A stretch of 64,000 nucleotides of DNA from JADKAV01 sp041393775 (GTDB lineage: Bacteria; Actinomycetota; Actinomycetes; S36-B12; UBA10799), in contig JAWKJM010000003.1 of the NCBI GenBank assembly GCA_041393775.1, forward strand, positions 620,001-684,000, read 5' to 3'. The notes beneath the pieces were generated by a model. That model was not told the origin of the DNA. It searched no databases and saw only the letters and a program-made list of their open reading frames with translations. The first letter of the stretch is position 1; each line of letters starts with the position of its first letter. The translations under genes were made by a program, and so were the position numbers. Shown here one piece after another: positions 17,122-26,170 of the stretch.

Positions 17122-17380
17122 ACCGACGGTGATTGGACCTGGTGCGGCCAGGAGATCGGGGCCGACGGGCCCATCCCTGTGATCGCTCCGCGGGCGCGGT
17201 GCCGGGCGCTGAGATCCTGATGTTCGGGGCGTAGGAGCCAATGGCCCGCATCCATGCTCCGGGTGGGAGCGTCGAGCTCGTCGAACGTGAACGAGCGGTC
17301 CTGGCAGGCCGAGGATTGAAAGGGTCGCCGGGTCGTGGCTTGCAAGGTTTCACGCCCGCGAGCCGGGGGATACTAGGGGC

Positions 17381-17827
17381 ATGAGGCGTCGTCTGCTAGT
17401 GGTGGTCGCGGCCCTCGCCGCCGTGGCCGCCTGCTGGGCGGCGTACAACCACATGTTCGTGACGACGACGTCCTACGCCACCTACAGCGCTCCGGCTTTC
17501 GAGGAGGGCGCCACCGACGAGCAGCGCATCTTCCAGTTGCAGAGCGACCTCGGCGACGGCGCCGCTGAGATGGCGCAGCTGCAGGACATGGCCAAGAAGC
17601 TGCAGTTCGCGAGGATGAAGGCGATGGGCCGGCACCTGCAGCAGGTCGCCGACGAGCTCGAGCCCCGCCTTGCGCAGATCGAGGATCGTCGCGCCAAGGA
17701 ACTGCTCGCCCAGGGCATCGAGGGGTTGCGCACTGTGGGGGAAGGGTCCGCCGAACTCGACAGGGACAAGTCGATGCAGGGCGTGGATCAGGTGCTCCGT
17801 TCGTTTGACGCACTCAACAACCGCTGA
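17381..17827 (+). CDS. Small membrane-anchored or secreted protein of unknown function
   Basis: 148 residues. An N-terminal hydrophobic segment (residues 4-21) follows three arginines and serves as signal anchor or signal peptide. The rest is an acidic, Gln-rich helical region likely to form a coiled coil (residues about 45-145). No family recognised. GATACT lies six bases before the ATG. It is convergent with the AbiEi-like gene and separated from it by only 7 bases. Confidence 0.7.
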   Translation: MRRRLLVVVAALAAVAACWAAYNHMFVTTTSYATYSAPAFEEGATDEQRIFQLQSDLGDGAAEMAQLQDMAKKLQFARMKAMGRHLQQVADELEPRLAQIEDRRAKELLAQGIEGLRTVGEGSAELDRDKSMQGVDQVLRSFDALNNR

Positions 17828-17834
17828 CGCTGCA

Positions 17835-18761
17835 TCAGGATGCCCGGCGCCGGTGGGATCGATCGAGTTTCGCGCCCAGTCGCCGCATCTCCAGGATCGG
17901 GTCGGCGTAGAGCTCCTCGACGAAGGGTCGATGAAACTCGTGACCCACCGCCCGCAGGTCATCCTCCCGCCTCTTCTCCGCGATGAGAACGCGTGGGTCA
18001 CCGTCCTGGTACTTGATGAACCCGTCGATCTCGATGGATAGGTCGTCGAGCAGCAGATCGATGAAGTACTGATCACCAGACTCACCAGTGACCGGAACGC
18101 CGCATCGTGGCTCCGGGAATCCGTTGTCGAGCATGTGCCCCCGGTAGAAGGACTCAGCGGGGGATTCGGCGGCGGGGTCGGCCAGGCGCAGCGCCGGCAG
18201 GTCGAGGTTCTCCGTGAGCCGATGCCGCACTTCAGTGCGGCATCGCCGCGAGGCGAGCACGAAGCGGTCCTCGGTGTCGGCGATCCGGCGGGCAACCGCA
18301 TCGGTGACCATCAGGGCCTGTGGCAGGGGCAGCTCGGCGGCGAGGAACTCCGCGGTGTCGATCAGGTCGGTGACCGGGCCCCATGGTGTTGGCAGCGGAA
18401 CGGCGACCGCTCGCTGGATCTGCTGCTCCGCTCGTGTCTTCTTGCCGCCCAGCCGGACCGCCAGCCGGGTCCACCGCCGGAAGTACGGGTTGGGGAGGTC
18501 ATGTATTGCCAGTGCTGAGGCCCCCACCGCGAAGTGGTCGGTGCGACGCAGCAGGGCCGCGGCGGTCCTTTGACAGAACCGCTCGCGGTCACCTGCGGGG
18601 ATGGAGGCGCAGTACACGCCATAGCGGAGTTGCTGGAGTTGGCCCGACTCTACGGCCCTGCGCCACCGCCACGCCGTCATTCCTGCCTCGAGAGCAGTGC
18701 GACGGGTGAAGGGGAAGGCGCCGAATGTCGCCAGCAGGTCGGTCACCTGGACAATGTGCAC
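17835..18761 (-). CDS. AbiEi-like winged-helix protein with C-terminal Vsr/DUF559-like nuclease domain
   Basis: About 308 residues from GTG 18761; an alternative TTG start at 18794 adds 11. The N-terminal part (residues 5-80) looks like the AbiEi antitoxin-type helix-turn-helix region, a middle domain follows, and the C-terminus carries a PD-(D/E)XK-like pattern (FIDLLL, IEIDGFIKY, EKRREDDLRAVG). Such solitary actinobacterial proteins are annotated as AbiEi-family, but no AbiEii-type toxin gene is adjacent. Nuclease activity and a defence role are inferences. Confidence 0.7.
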   Translation of the reverse strand: MHIVQVTDLLATFGAFPFTRRTALEAGMTAWRWRRAVESGQLQQLRYGVYCASIPAGDRERFCQRTAAALLRRTDHFAVGASALAIHDLPNPYFRRWTRLAVRLGGKKTRAEQQIQRAVAVPLPTPWGPVTDLIDTAEFLAAELPLPQALMVTDAVARRIADTEDRFVLASRRCRTEVRHRLTENLDLPALRLADPAAESPAESFYRGHMLDNGFPEPRCGVPVTGESGDQYFIDLLLDDLSIEIDGFIKYQDGDPRVLIAEKRREDDLRAVGHEFHRPFVEELYADPILEMRRLGAKLDRSHRRRAS

Positions 18762-18810
18762 CGGTTTCGTGCCCTCTGGACGAGCCCGGAGCAATCTGTG
18801 GATCGACAGC

Positions 18811-18952
18811 CCTCCATCTGCTGGCCATCTTCAGAAGTGGGGTTCATGTGTCCGCCCTGAGTTGGATGGAATCGACGACTTTTCACGGCATTTGTCCGGT
18901 TTGTTCCTCCATCTGCTGGCCGCCGCTGGTCCTCGCGGCCAGAGGATGGAGG
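18811..18952. repeat. Family A repeats, copy A3
   Basis: A single arm lies at 18811-18826 (CCTCCATCTGCTGGCC). A hairpin follows: the same arm at 18906-18921 pairs with 18937-18952 (GGCCAGAGGATGGAGG), leaving a 2-base mid-stem mismatch over a 15-base loop. It occupies the divergent gap between the AbiEi-like and DUF456 genes. Confidence 0.88.
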
Positions 18953-18987
18953 CAACTGGGCCAAGACCGGCCTGCGACACTTTGACC

Positions 18988-19464
18988 GTGACCACCGCCC
19001 TCACCGCCCTGGCAATCACGATCGGGCTGGTCGGAACGGTCATCCCGATCCTGCCCGGTGCCCTGCTGGTCGCCGGGGCTGTGGTGGTCTGGGCCGTTCT
19101 CACCGGTGGCACCACCGCCTGGGCCATCGCGATCGGAGCCGTCGCCATCGTCGCGGCGGGGCAGGTGCTGAAGTACCTCATCCCCGGCAAGCAGATCAAG
19201 GCCAGCGGCGTGCCGAACTGGGTGCTGCTCGTCGGCGCCCTCACGGGGGTCGTGGGATTCTTCATGATCCCGGTCGTGGGACTGGTGGTGGGTTTCGTCG
19301 CAGGGGTCTTCGTCGCCGAAGCCCTGCGGCTGCGCACCTTCACCAATGCCTGGCCCACCACCATGCAGGCCATGAAGTCCGTTGGGTGGTCGGTGCTGAT
19401 CGAGTTCGGCTCGGCGTTGCTCGCCGCGGCGCTCTGGGCAAGCGCGGTCGTCCTGGTTATCTAG
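18988..19464 (+). CDS. DUF456 family membrane protein
   Basis: 158 residues, almost wholly hydrophobic, with five predicted transmembrane segments and the small glycine/proline pattern of DUF456 (GLVGTVIPILPGALLV near the start, FFMIPVVGLVVGFVAGVFV in the middle). The family has no defined function. GTG at 18988 gives the usual family length of about 160 residues. Its stop codon overlaps, on the opposite strand, the stop codon of the nitrilase gene. Confidence 0.85.
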   Translation: MTTALTALAITIGLVGTVIPILPGALLVAGAVVVWAVLTGGTTAWAIAIGAVAIVAAGQVLKYLIPGKQIKASGVPNWVLLVGALTGVVGFFMIPVVGLVVGFVAGVFVAEALRLRTFTNAWPTTMQAMKSVGWSVLIEFGSALLAAALWASAVVLVI

Positions 19465-20219
19465 AGCCGACGGTCGCGCAGAACTGGGAATTCCGCTCGC
19501 ACCTGGGCCGGGAAGCCGGGGTCCAGGTCCATGAGCAGCACACCGGGCTGGACCAGATCGCCCACAACGTCGCCCCAGGGATTCGCGATCATCGTGTGAC
19601 CCCCCATCGGCACCCCGTTGCTCACCCCCAAGGTGTTCGCGCCGATCATCCACGCCTGGTTCTCGGCGGCACGGGCGGCAGTGAGCAGGCTCCAGCGCGC
19701 GATCCGTTGCGTGGGCCACCCGGTGGGGATCAACACCGACGTGGCTCCGGCATCTGTCAGTGCCCGGAACATCTCCGGGAACCGGAGGTCGTAGCAGGTC
19801 GCGAGTCCGGTCACGCCGAGCGGTGTCTCGAGCGTGACGACTCGGGTGCCCGCGGACAGCGTCGCAGCCTCCCCGCTGTCGAAGCCGAACAAGTGGACCT
19901 TCCGGTATGTGGCCAGCACCGTCCCGTCCGGGCCGAACACCACTGATGTGTTGTAGAGATCTTCGCCGTCGCGTTCCAGGAACGATCCGGCGTGCAGAGT
20001 GCGGCCGGGGGCCAGGTCCGACATGTGCTGACACCAGGTTTCCATCGGCACCGCGTGGTCGACGTTCTCGGCGACGGCGAACGGTCCCACCTCCCACAGT
20101 TCCGGCAGCAGGATCAGGTCGGCGTCGATGGTCGAGACCTGTTGCCGCACCAGGTGGCGCCGGGTTGCCGCGTCCTGTTCATCGGACAGGGAGAGCTGGA
20201 CTGCTGCAACGCGCGTCAT
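19461..20219 (-). CDS. Carbon-nitrogen hydrolase (nitrilase superfamily amidase)
   Basis: 252 residues with the nitrilase-superfamily triad: Glu in LLPELWE, Lys in YRKVHLFGFD and the nucleophile Cys in LATCYDLRFPE. It resembles omega-amidase/Nit-type cytosolic amidases (branch 9/10) that hydrolyse small amides; the exact substrate is unknown. ATG at 20219 is preceded by TAGCCT at seven bases, indicating a leaderless transcript and ruling out a longer upstream start. Convergent with DUF456, with a 4-base overlap. Confidence 0.88.
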   Translation of the reverse strand: MTRVAAVQLSLSDEQDAATRRHLVRQQVSTIDADLILLPELWEVGPFAVAENVDHAVPMETWCQHMSDLAPGRTLHAGSFLERDGEDLYNTSVVFGPDGTVLATYRKVHLFGFDSGEAATLSAGTRVVTLETPLGVTGLATCYDLRFPEMFRALTDAGATSVLIPTGWPTQRIARWSLLTAARAAENQAWMIGANTLGVSNGVPMGGHTMIANPWGDVVGDLVQPGVLLMDLDPGFPAQVRAEFPVLRDRRL

Positions 20220-20344
20220 GTGCCCCAGGCTACTGATCCGGGGCGCTCGTGCCCCGACCATCGAACCGCCTGGTCGAGCCACCGGGTCCGGAGGCCGCAC
20301 ACACCGGCGCTTCGGCGGATGAGGACCTCGGTAGGTTGGCGGGC

Positions 20345-21133
20345 ATGAACCCTTTCATCACCGCCTGGCAGGATGCCATCGACTCGTTCGAGGCAACCCT
20401 CGCGCAGGTGCCCGACGACGCTTTCGCACGCGACTCGTTGCTGCCGGGCTGGACGATCGGCGACATCGTCGCCCACGTCTGCGCGCTCGAGGTGGAGCTC
20501 AGCGGGGAGCCGCTGCCTGCTCACGAACCGGACTGGGAGGCCCTGCCCCACGCGGACGATTTGTTCTCCCGGTATACCGAGATCGGGGTGGACTACCGCC
20601 GGGGATGGACGCCGCAGCAACTACGTGAGGAACTGCATCTGGTGGCTGCCCGCAGGTCCGAGCAACTCACGACGGGTCCGCAGGATTCTGCCGAACGGGT
20701 CCAGGGGGTCGCCGGGATCGAGCGCAGTTTCGGCCGGGTCCTCAAAATGCGGACCTTCGACATCTTCCTGCACGAGGTGGACATCCGCGACGCGCTGGAT
20801 CTACCCGACCCACACCTCGGGGAGGCGGCGCGGGTGACGGCCGCCTTGATGGCCGACAGTCTCGGGTACGTGTGGGTGAAGAAGGCGAAGGCAGCCTTCG
20901 GGGACGTGCTGCACTTCGTGGTTCCCGAGTGGATCGACGCGTGGGTGGGCGTCGGTGAGGACGGCCGGGGCCGGGCGGTCGATCCGGCTATCGCCACCAC
21001 CACTGTCACGGTCGAGCCGATGGACTACCTGCGACTAGCCTCCGGCCGGCGCGGAGACCCGGGTGCGGTGGTCGTCGAAGGCGATCTCGACCTCGGCCGG
21101 GCCACTGTGGCGGGACTGAACGTGGCTCCCTGA
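20345..21133 (+). CDS. Maleylpyruvate isomerase-family protein (mycothiol-dependent DinB-like fold)
   Basis: 262 residues. The N-terminal DinB-like four-helix domain has its putative metal His in LPGWTIGDIVAHV and further His later in DIFLHEVDIRDAL, matching the actinobacterial TIGR03083 / mycothiol maleylpyruvate isomerase N-terminal group. A C-terminal SCP2-like domain follows (residues about 180-262). Members are thiol-dependent isomerases or transferases; no substrate is deducible. TAGGTT lies seven bases before the ATG (leaderless). Confidence 0.82.
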   Translation: MNPFITAWQDAIDSFEATLAQVPDDAFARDSLLPGWTIGDIVAHVCALEVELSGEPLPAHEPDWEALPHADDLFSRYTEIGVDYRRGWTPQQLREELHLVAARRSEQLTTGPQDSAERVQGVAGIERSFGRVLKMRTFDIFLHEVDIRDALDLPDPHLGEAARVTAALMADSLGYVWVKKAKAAFGDVLHFVVPEWIDAWVGVGEDGRGRAVDPAIATTTVTVEPMDYLRLASGRRGDPGAVVVEGDLDLGRATVAGLNVAP

Positions 21134-21142
21134 GCCACTGGA

Positions 21143-22390
21143 CTACTGGGCCAGACCGACCGCCGGGTCGTGCAGAAAGGCAGCGACGTCGGTGAGCACC
21201 CGGGACCCCAGCTGTCCGTCGACGCACCGATGGTCGAACGACAGCGTCAGGGTCACGATCGGGCGCACGACGACCTCGCCGGCCACCACCCACGCCCGCT
21301 CGACGACCCGCCCGAGACAGAGGATGGCGACCTGACCCGGGGGGAGGATCGGGGTGCCGCCATCGACGCCGAAGACGCCCACGTTGGTCAACGAGATCGT
21401 GCTTCCAGTCAACGCGGCCGGCGCCAGGGAACCGGCGCGTGCCGCGTCGGTGGTCTCGCCGATGGCTCTGGCGAGTTCGACCACGGACAGGTTCTGGGCA
21501 TCGGGGATCCGTGGCACCAACAGACCCCGCTCTGCGGCCACTGCCAGCCCCAGATGCACGTCCGGGTGGACCATGATCACCTCTGCCTCAGCGTCGAAGG
21601 TCGCGTTGATCCGCGGGTGGCGCCGCGCGGCCGAAACCAGGGCGTGCGCCGCCAGCACGGTCGGTGACCACTTCAGATCCGGGTGGCGCGCACGCAGCCT
21701 TTCGAGCAGCCGCACCGATTCGCCGACCTCCACGTCCAGCCACTCGGTGACATGGGGTGCGCTGAACGCCGAGGCCACCATCGCCTGTGCCATCGAGCGC
21801 ATGACTCCGCGCACGGGGATCACCTGCTCCCCCCCAGCGGGTGCGCCCGACCGTGCCGCGGCAGCCCGCTCGACATCCGCGCGGGTGATGACCCCGTCGG
21901 CACCCGTCGGATCGACTACGGCCAGGTCGATGCCGAGTTGCTTGGCCAGTCGCCGCACCGGTGGTTTGGTCCGGGGCCGCACATGTTGGGCGCTCAGCCG
22001 CTCCTCGGTCGAGCGGGCCACCTCGAACCCGCCGTGACGCACCGGTTTGGCATCGGCGCCGGGGGGCCCGGGATCGGGTTCCGGTTGGCTGCGCCGGCGT
22101 CGGCGCACGGGCCTTTCGTTGCTGGTGCCATAGCCCACGAGCACCGGTTCCCTGCTCGCCGTCTCGACGCTGATCAACTGTCCGCCGACCGGGACCACTT
22201 GCCCAGCAAGGGCGTGCAGTTCCGAGACGACTCCCTCGAAGGGACTGGGCAACTCCACGAGCGCCTTGGCGGTCTCGATCTCGCAGAGGATCTGGTTGAC
22301 CTCGATGTGTTCACCGGGCTCGACGAACCAGCGGACGATCTCGGCCTCGGTCAGGCCCTCCCCGACGTCGGGCATCCTGAAGGTGTCCAT
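21143..22390 (-). CDS. bkdC: Branched-chain 2-oxoacid dehydrogenase E2 (dihydrolipoyl acyltransferase)
   Basis: 415 residues in the order lipoyl domain (lipoyl-Lys in EIETAKALVELPSP), linker with an RRRRR tract, peripheral subunit-binding domain (VRRLAKQLGIDLAVVDPTG) and catalytic domain ending with SFDHRCVDG, which holds the catalytic His. It transfers the acyl group from E1 to CoA. Its ATG shares a base with the E1beta stop (TGATG), so it is translationally coupled. No E3 gene follows; dihydrolipoamide dehydrogenase must come from elsewhere. Substrate could be 2-oxoisovalerate/2-oxoisocaproate, or pyruvate. Confidence 0.9.
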   Translation of the reverse strand: MDTFRMPDVGEGLTEAEIVRWFVEPGEHIEVNQILCEIETAKALVELPSPFEGVVSELHALAGQVVPVGGQLISVETASREPVLVGYGTSNERPVRRRRRSQPEPDPGPPGADAKPVRHGGFEVARSTEERLSAQHVRPRTKPPVRRLAKQLGIDLAVVDPTGADGVITRADVERAAAARSGAPAGGEQVIPVRGVMRSMAQAMVASAFSAPHVTEWLDVEVGESVRLLERLRARHPDLKWSPTVLAAHALVSAARRHPRINATFDAEAEVIMVHPDVHLGLAVAAERGLLVPRIPDAQNLSVVELARAIGETTDAARAGSLAPAALTGSTISLTNVGVFGVDGGTPILPPGQVAILCLGRVVERAWVVAGEVVVRPIVTLTLSFDHRCVDGQLGSRVLTDVAAFLHDPAVGLAQ

Positions 22391-23364
22391 CAGATCCCCC
22401 TCACGGTGTCGACAGCGTCCAGGATCCGGTCCACGTCGGGCAGGTAGTGGTGCTCCAATCTCGACGGCGGGTACGGAGCATGCGGAGCCCCCACCCGGAT
22501 GGCCGGCGCCTCGAGGCTGAAGAAGCACTCCTGGCTGATCCGGGCGGCGATCTCCGCCCCGAGTCCGAGGAACACCGGCGCCTCGTGGACGACCACCGCG
22601 CGGCCGGTGCGTCCCACGGACTCGAACACCGGACCGAGGTCCAGCGGCGACAGGGTACGCAAGTCGATCACCTCGAGCGAGATGCCGTCCTCCTCGTCTG
22701 CCAGCCCCGCGGCTTCCAAGCACGTGCGGACCGTCGGCCCGTAGCAGATGACGGTCACATCCGTGCCGGCTCGCACCACCCTCGACTGGAACAGGCCCTC
22801 GGCGACAGCACCGATCTCCGCCTTGTCCCAGTAGCGGCGTTTCGGTTCGAAGAAGATCACCGGATCGTCGCAGGCGATGGCCTCGCGCAGCATCTGGTAG
22901 CCGTCGCGGGCCTGCGAGCAGGTCACCAGTCGCAGTCCTGCGGTGTGGGCGAAGTACGCCTCGGGGGATTCGCTGTGGTGCTCCACCGCACCTATGCCGC
23001 CGCCGTACGGGATCCGGATCGTGACCGGCAGACGGATCGCTCCGTCGGAGCGCGCGTGGTACTTGGCCAACTGGGTGGTGATCTGGTCGAACGCCGGGAA
23101 GACGAAGCCGTCGAACTGGATCTCGCAAACGGGTCGGTAGCCGCGCATCGCCAAGCCGATCGCAGTGCCGATGATGCCGCTCTCGGACAGGGGTGTGTCG
23201 ATCACCCGGGCATCGCCGTAGTCGGCGTGCAAGCCGTCCGTGACCCGGAAGACGCCGCCGAGCCGTCCGACGTCCTCACCCATCACCAGCACCGAGTCGT
23301 CGTCTGCCAGGCAGTCACGCAGGGCCCGGTTCAGCGCCGCTGCAAGCGTGACGGACTCAGCCAT
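22390..23364 (-). CDS. bkdB: 2-oxoacid dehydrogenase E1 component, beta subunit
   Basis: 324 residues of the transketolase-like E1beta fold (MGEDVGRLGGVFRVTDGL, then DTPLSESGIIGTAIGLAM, then EIQFDGFVFPAFDQI). With E1alpha it decarboxylates a 2-oxoacid using thiamine diphosphate. I took ATG 23364 (MAESVTLAAALN), which overlaps the end of E1alpha by 8 bases; longer in-frame starts lie inside E1alpha. The presence of leucine-type acyl-CoA genes 6-18 kb away makes the branched-chain enzyme the better guess than pyruvate dehydrogenase. Confidence 0.9.
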   Translation of the reverse strand: MAESVTLAAALNRALRDCLADDDSVLVMGEDVGRLGGVFRVTDGLHADYGDARVIDTPLSESGIIGTAIGLAMRGYRPVCEIQFDGFVFPAFDQITTQLAKYHARSDGAIRLPVTIRIPYGGGIGAVEHHSESPEAYFAHTAGLRLVTCSQARDGYQMLREAIACDDPVIFFEPKRRYWDKAEIGAVAEGLFQSRVVRAGTDVTVICYGPTVRTCLEAAGLADEEDGISLEVIDLRTLSPLDLGPVFESVGRTGRAVVVHEAPVFLGLGAEIAARISQECFFSLEAPAIRVGAPHAPYPPSRLEHHYLPDVDRILDAVDTVRGI

Positions 23365-24430
23365 TCTCGCCCCCCAGGTACTCGGCCCACCAGCGCTGCT
23401 CCTCGTCGACCAGTGCGTGGGGTTCGGCGTAGACATGGGTGAACATCGCGTCGGGTGCGGGATCGGTCATAGCCCGGCAGGACTGCCGCAGGTGCTCGGC
23501 AAAGGCCGCCGACTCCTGCGCCACCTCCTCCATGAAGCTGCGGTCCGCTGCCCCTGTGCGCAACAGGTACGCGCGCACCCGCTCGATCGGGTCCTTGAGC
23601 CGCCACTGCTCCAATTCCGCCTCCACCCGGTATCTGGACGGGTCGTCGGAGGTCGTGTGCGCGCCCATCCGGTAGGTGTAGGCCTCGACCAGACTGGGTC
23701 CCTCGCCACGCCGGGCGCGATCGAGGGCCCGGCGGGTCACCGCGAGCACGGCGAGGACGTCATTGCCGTCGACCCGCAGGCCGGGGAAGCCGAAACCCTC
23801 CGCACGCCGATACAGCGGGATCCGGGTCTGCCGGCTCAACGGCTGGGAGATGGCCCACTGGTTGTTCTGACAGAAGAACACCACCGGCGCCTCGTTGACC
23901 GAAGCCCACACGAACGCCTCGTTGACATCCCCCTGGCTCGAGGCTCCGTCGCCGAAGAACGAGATCACCGCATGCCCGGGAGGTTGGCCGAGACCTGCGT
24001 CGCGCTGCATTCCCATCGCGTAGCCGACGGCGTGCAGCGTCTGATCGCCGATCACGATGGTGGGCAGTGCGAAGTTGTGGGCAGCGGGGTCGTAGCCGCC
24101 GTTGGTCACACCCCGGAACAGCGCGAGCAGGCTCACTGGATCCACGCCCCGGGTCCAGGCCACGCCGTGCTCGCGGTAGGTGGGGAATGCGTAGTCGTCG
24201 GGCTGCAGGGCCCGCCCAGCCCCGATCTGTGCCGCTTCCTGACCGAGCAGGGGCGGCCACAGTCCCAATTCGCCTTGTCGCTGCAGAGCGTGCGCCTCCA
24301 TGTCCAGGCGCCGGACGAGTTCCATGTCGCGGTAGAGCCGGCGAAGTTCCTCGGCCGAGATCTCAAGGTCGTATTCGCGGTGGTGTCGGCGTTCCCCCTC
24401 GGGGGTGAGCAGTTGCAGCAACTCCGCCAT
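23357..24430 (-). CDS. bkdA: 2-oxoacid dehydrogenase E1 component, alpha subunit
   Basis: 357 residues. The thiamine diphosphate motif runs from FFGDGASSQGDVNEAF to FCQNNQWAIS, and the phosphorylation-loop region AYTYRMGAHTTSDDPSRYR follows, as in BkdA/PdhA. First gene of the three-gene E1alpha-E1beta-E2 operon. No clear leaderless hexamer precedes the ATG. The upstream gap to the TetR gene holds repeat B1. Confidence 0.9.
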   Translation of the reverse strand: MAELLQLLTPEGERRHHREYDLEISAEELRRLYRDMELVRRLDMEAHALQRQGELGLWPPLLGQEAAQIGAGRALQPDDYAFPTYREHGVAWTRGVDPVSLLALFRGVTNGGYDPAAHNFALPTIVIGDQTLHAVGYAMGMQRDAGLGQPPGHAVISFFGDGASSQGDVNEAFVWASVNEAPVVFFCQNNQWAISQPLSRQTRIPLYRRAEGFGFPGLRVDGNDVLAVLAVTRRALDRARRGEGPSLVEAYTYRMGAHTTSDDPSRYRVEAELEQWRLKDPIERVRAYLLRTGAADRSFMEEVAQESAAFAEHLRQSCRAMTDPAPDAMFTHVYAEPHALVDEEQRWWAEYLGGENG

Positions 24431-24501
24431 GCAATAGAGGTTGCCACCGTTCGGGCATCTACTCCCATCGGTCGGTCGGGTGAGTGTGCCGCTGCGGACG
24501 C

Positions 24502-24575
24502 GAGGTTAGAGGTTGTCCACCAGGTCAGAGAAGCCACGCGTGGGTCCTCTAACCTCGTGGACGTTCTCTAACGTC
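24502..24575. repeat. Family B nested inverted repeat, copy B1
   Basis: Two forward units (GAGGTTAGAG at 24502 and a variant at 24521) and two inverted units (24545-24556, 24564-24575), pitch 19-24-19 bp, centred on ACGCGT. It lies between the TetR gene and E1alpha. The same pitch is found at 31.4, 38.0 and 47.2 kb. Confidence 0.88.
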
Positions 24576-24626
24576 GCCGACTTCGCAACGGGTCCAACCA
24601 CTCACCGACTGCGTCTGGACGCGTCG

Positions 24627-25226
24627 CTAACCCTTCAGGGCCGGCTTGTGCTCCAGGTTGCTGAACCCGTTGTATGTCAGATTGACCAGGTGCGCCACGA
24701 CCTCGTCCTTGGCGGGCTTGCGCACGTCGAGCCACCACTGGCCGGTCAGGGCCACCATCCCGACGAGCATCTGCGAGTACATGGGCGCGAGTTTGGTGTT
24801 GTATCCGCGGGCCTTGAACTGGTTGGCGAGCAGGTGTTCCACGTGCCCGGCCACCTCGACGATGAGACTGGCGAAGTTGCCCGTCGGCACAGGGGAGTCG
24901 CGCACCAGCACCCGGAACCCGTCGGTGTCACCCTCGATGTAATCGAACAACGCCATGCCCGCCTGCTCGAGCAGTTGCCGCGGGTGGGCTCCAGTGAGCG
25001 CGTCGGTGATCTGCTTGAGCAGCGCCTGCATCTCGCGATCGACCACGACGGCGTAGAGGCCCTCCTTGCCGCCGAAGTGCTCGTAAACCACGGGCTTGGA
25101 TACCTCGGCCGCGGCGGCGATCTCCTCGACGGTCACGGCCTCGTACCCGCGCGCTGCGAACAGGGTCTTTCCGACGCTGAGCAACTGTTCCCGCCGTTGC
25201 TGCGCGGTCATGCGGACGCGGGTCAC
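24627..25226 (-). CDS. TetR-family transcriptional regulator of the adjacent desaturase
   Basis: 199 residues from GTG 25226, overlapping the desaturase stop codon (GTGA). The N-terminal TetR helix-turn-helix is VEEIAAAAEVSKPVVYEHF at residues about 32-50. A C-terminal dimerisation/ligand domain follows. Cotranscribed with the fatty-acid desaturase, so it probably senses fatty acyl-CoA and binds the 40-bp palindrome upstream of the desaturase (inference from position). Confidence 0.88.
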   Translation of the reverse strand: MTRVRMTAQQRREQLLSVGKTLFAARGYEAVTVEEIAAAAEVSKPVVYEHFGGKEGLYAVVVDREMQALLKQITDALTGAHPRQLLEQAGMALFDYIEGDTDGFRVLVRDSPVPTGNFASLIVEVAGHVEHLLANQFKARGYNTKLAPMYSQMLVGMVALTGQWWLDVRKPAKDEVVAHLVNLTYNGFSNLEHKPALKG

Positions 25227-26158
25227 GACTCCATTGTGGCCGGTTGCACCAGCTTCGCTTGGATGCGCTCGGGCTTGGGCCACTTCACGTTGTAGACCCA
25301 CCCCCGGTTCTCCGCGAACCGGATGGCCGCCGCGGAGAGGTCGATCTGGCGCGGGAGCACGCCGTGGCGCGCGCTGGTGGGCTCGGCGTGGTGGAAGTTG
25401 TGCCAGGATTCGCCGAGGCTCGGAACGGCCAGCCAGGCGACGTTGCGGGACTCGTCGCGGCTCACGAACGGCTGCTTGCCCCAGATGTGGCACACGGAGT
25501 TGATGCTCCAGGTCACGTGGTGGACCAATGCGATCCGGACCAGTCCCGCCCAGAAGAACGCGGTGAGCGCACCCTGCCAACTCCAGGACAGCAGACCGCC
25601 GAGGACCGCGGGCAGCAGGAACGTCGCGAGCACGAACCACCCGAAGGCGTTGGACAAACGCGCGGTGAGGGGACGCTTGAGCATGTCCGGCGCCCACCGG
25701 TTGGCGTCGATGGGCTCCTGCGCGACCAGCCACCCCATGTGCGCCCACACGAAACCTTTGGTGACTGCCCACGCCCCGGTTCCGTAGCGCCAGGGGGAGT
25801 GCGGGTCGTCGGCCTCGTCGGAGTTCGCATGGTGTTTGCGGTGCCCGGCTACCCAAGACGAGATGGACCCTTCGAGGGCCAGGGACCCGGCGACCCCCAA
25901 TGCGGCAGCCACCCACGGCTTGGCCCGGAACGACCCATGGGTGAAGTACCGGTGGAAGCCGATCGTGATTCCGCTGGCCGTGACGAGATACAGAACCACC
26001 GCGATGGCGATGTCCAACCAGGAGATCCAGTGGTTCCAGGCCACCGGGATGGCTGCGACCAGTGCCGCGAGCGGGATCACGATGATCGCGGTGACCGCAG
26101 CTCGGCCCAAGAGGGTGGGTTCGGCGGGGCGGGTGTATTGCATTGTGTCACTGGTCAA
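25223..26158 (-). CDS. Fatty acyl-CoA desaturase (stearoyl-CoA 9-desaturase type)
   Basis: 311 residues, membrane-bound di-iron desaturase. The three histidine boxes are visible: HRYFTH, HRKHH and HNFHHAEP, with four hydrophobic segments between. It introduces a double bond into acyl-CoA to adjust membrane fluidity, probably with an external oxidoreductase as in mycobacterial DesA3. I chose the TTG at 26158 because AGGAG lies exactly seven bases upstream; an ATG at 26143 would be too far from it. The operator at 26171-26210 ends next to that ribosome-binding site. Confidence 0.88.
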   Translation of the reverse strand: MTSDTMQYTRPAEPTLLGRAAVTAIIVIPLAALVAAIPVAWNHWISWLDIAIAVVLYLVTASGITIGFHRYFTHGSFRAKPWVAAALGVAGSLALEGSISSWVAGHRKHHANSDEADDPHSPWRYGTGAWAVTKGFVWAHMGWLVAQEPIDANRWAPDMLKRPLTARLSNAFGWFVLATFLLPAVLGGLLSWSWQGALTAFFWAGLVRIALVHHVTWSINSVCHIWGKQPFVSRDESRNVAWLAVPSLGESWHNFHHAEPTSARHGVLPRQIDLSAAAIRFAENRGWVYNVKWPKPERIQAKLVQPATMES

Positions 26159-26170
26159 GATCGATCTCCT

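Noticed and set aside
17122..17380. Possible short gene after the enoyl-CoA hydratase (minus-strand frame with RSFTFDELDAPTRSM)
   Set aside because: No start context and no recognisable family; too short and compositionally like background.
21143..24430. Absence of an E3 gene as a sign of a broken bkd operon
   Set aside because: E3 is commonly shared and encoded elsewhere; all three present genes are intact.
23240..24571. 443-residue plus-strand open frame opposite the E1 genes
   Set aside because: Antisense shadow of E1alpha and E1beta; low-complexity His/Arg/Val composition and no homology pattern.
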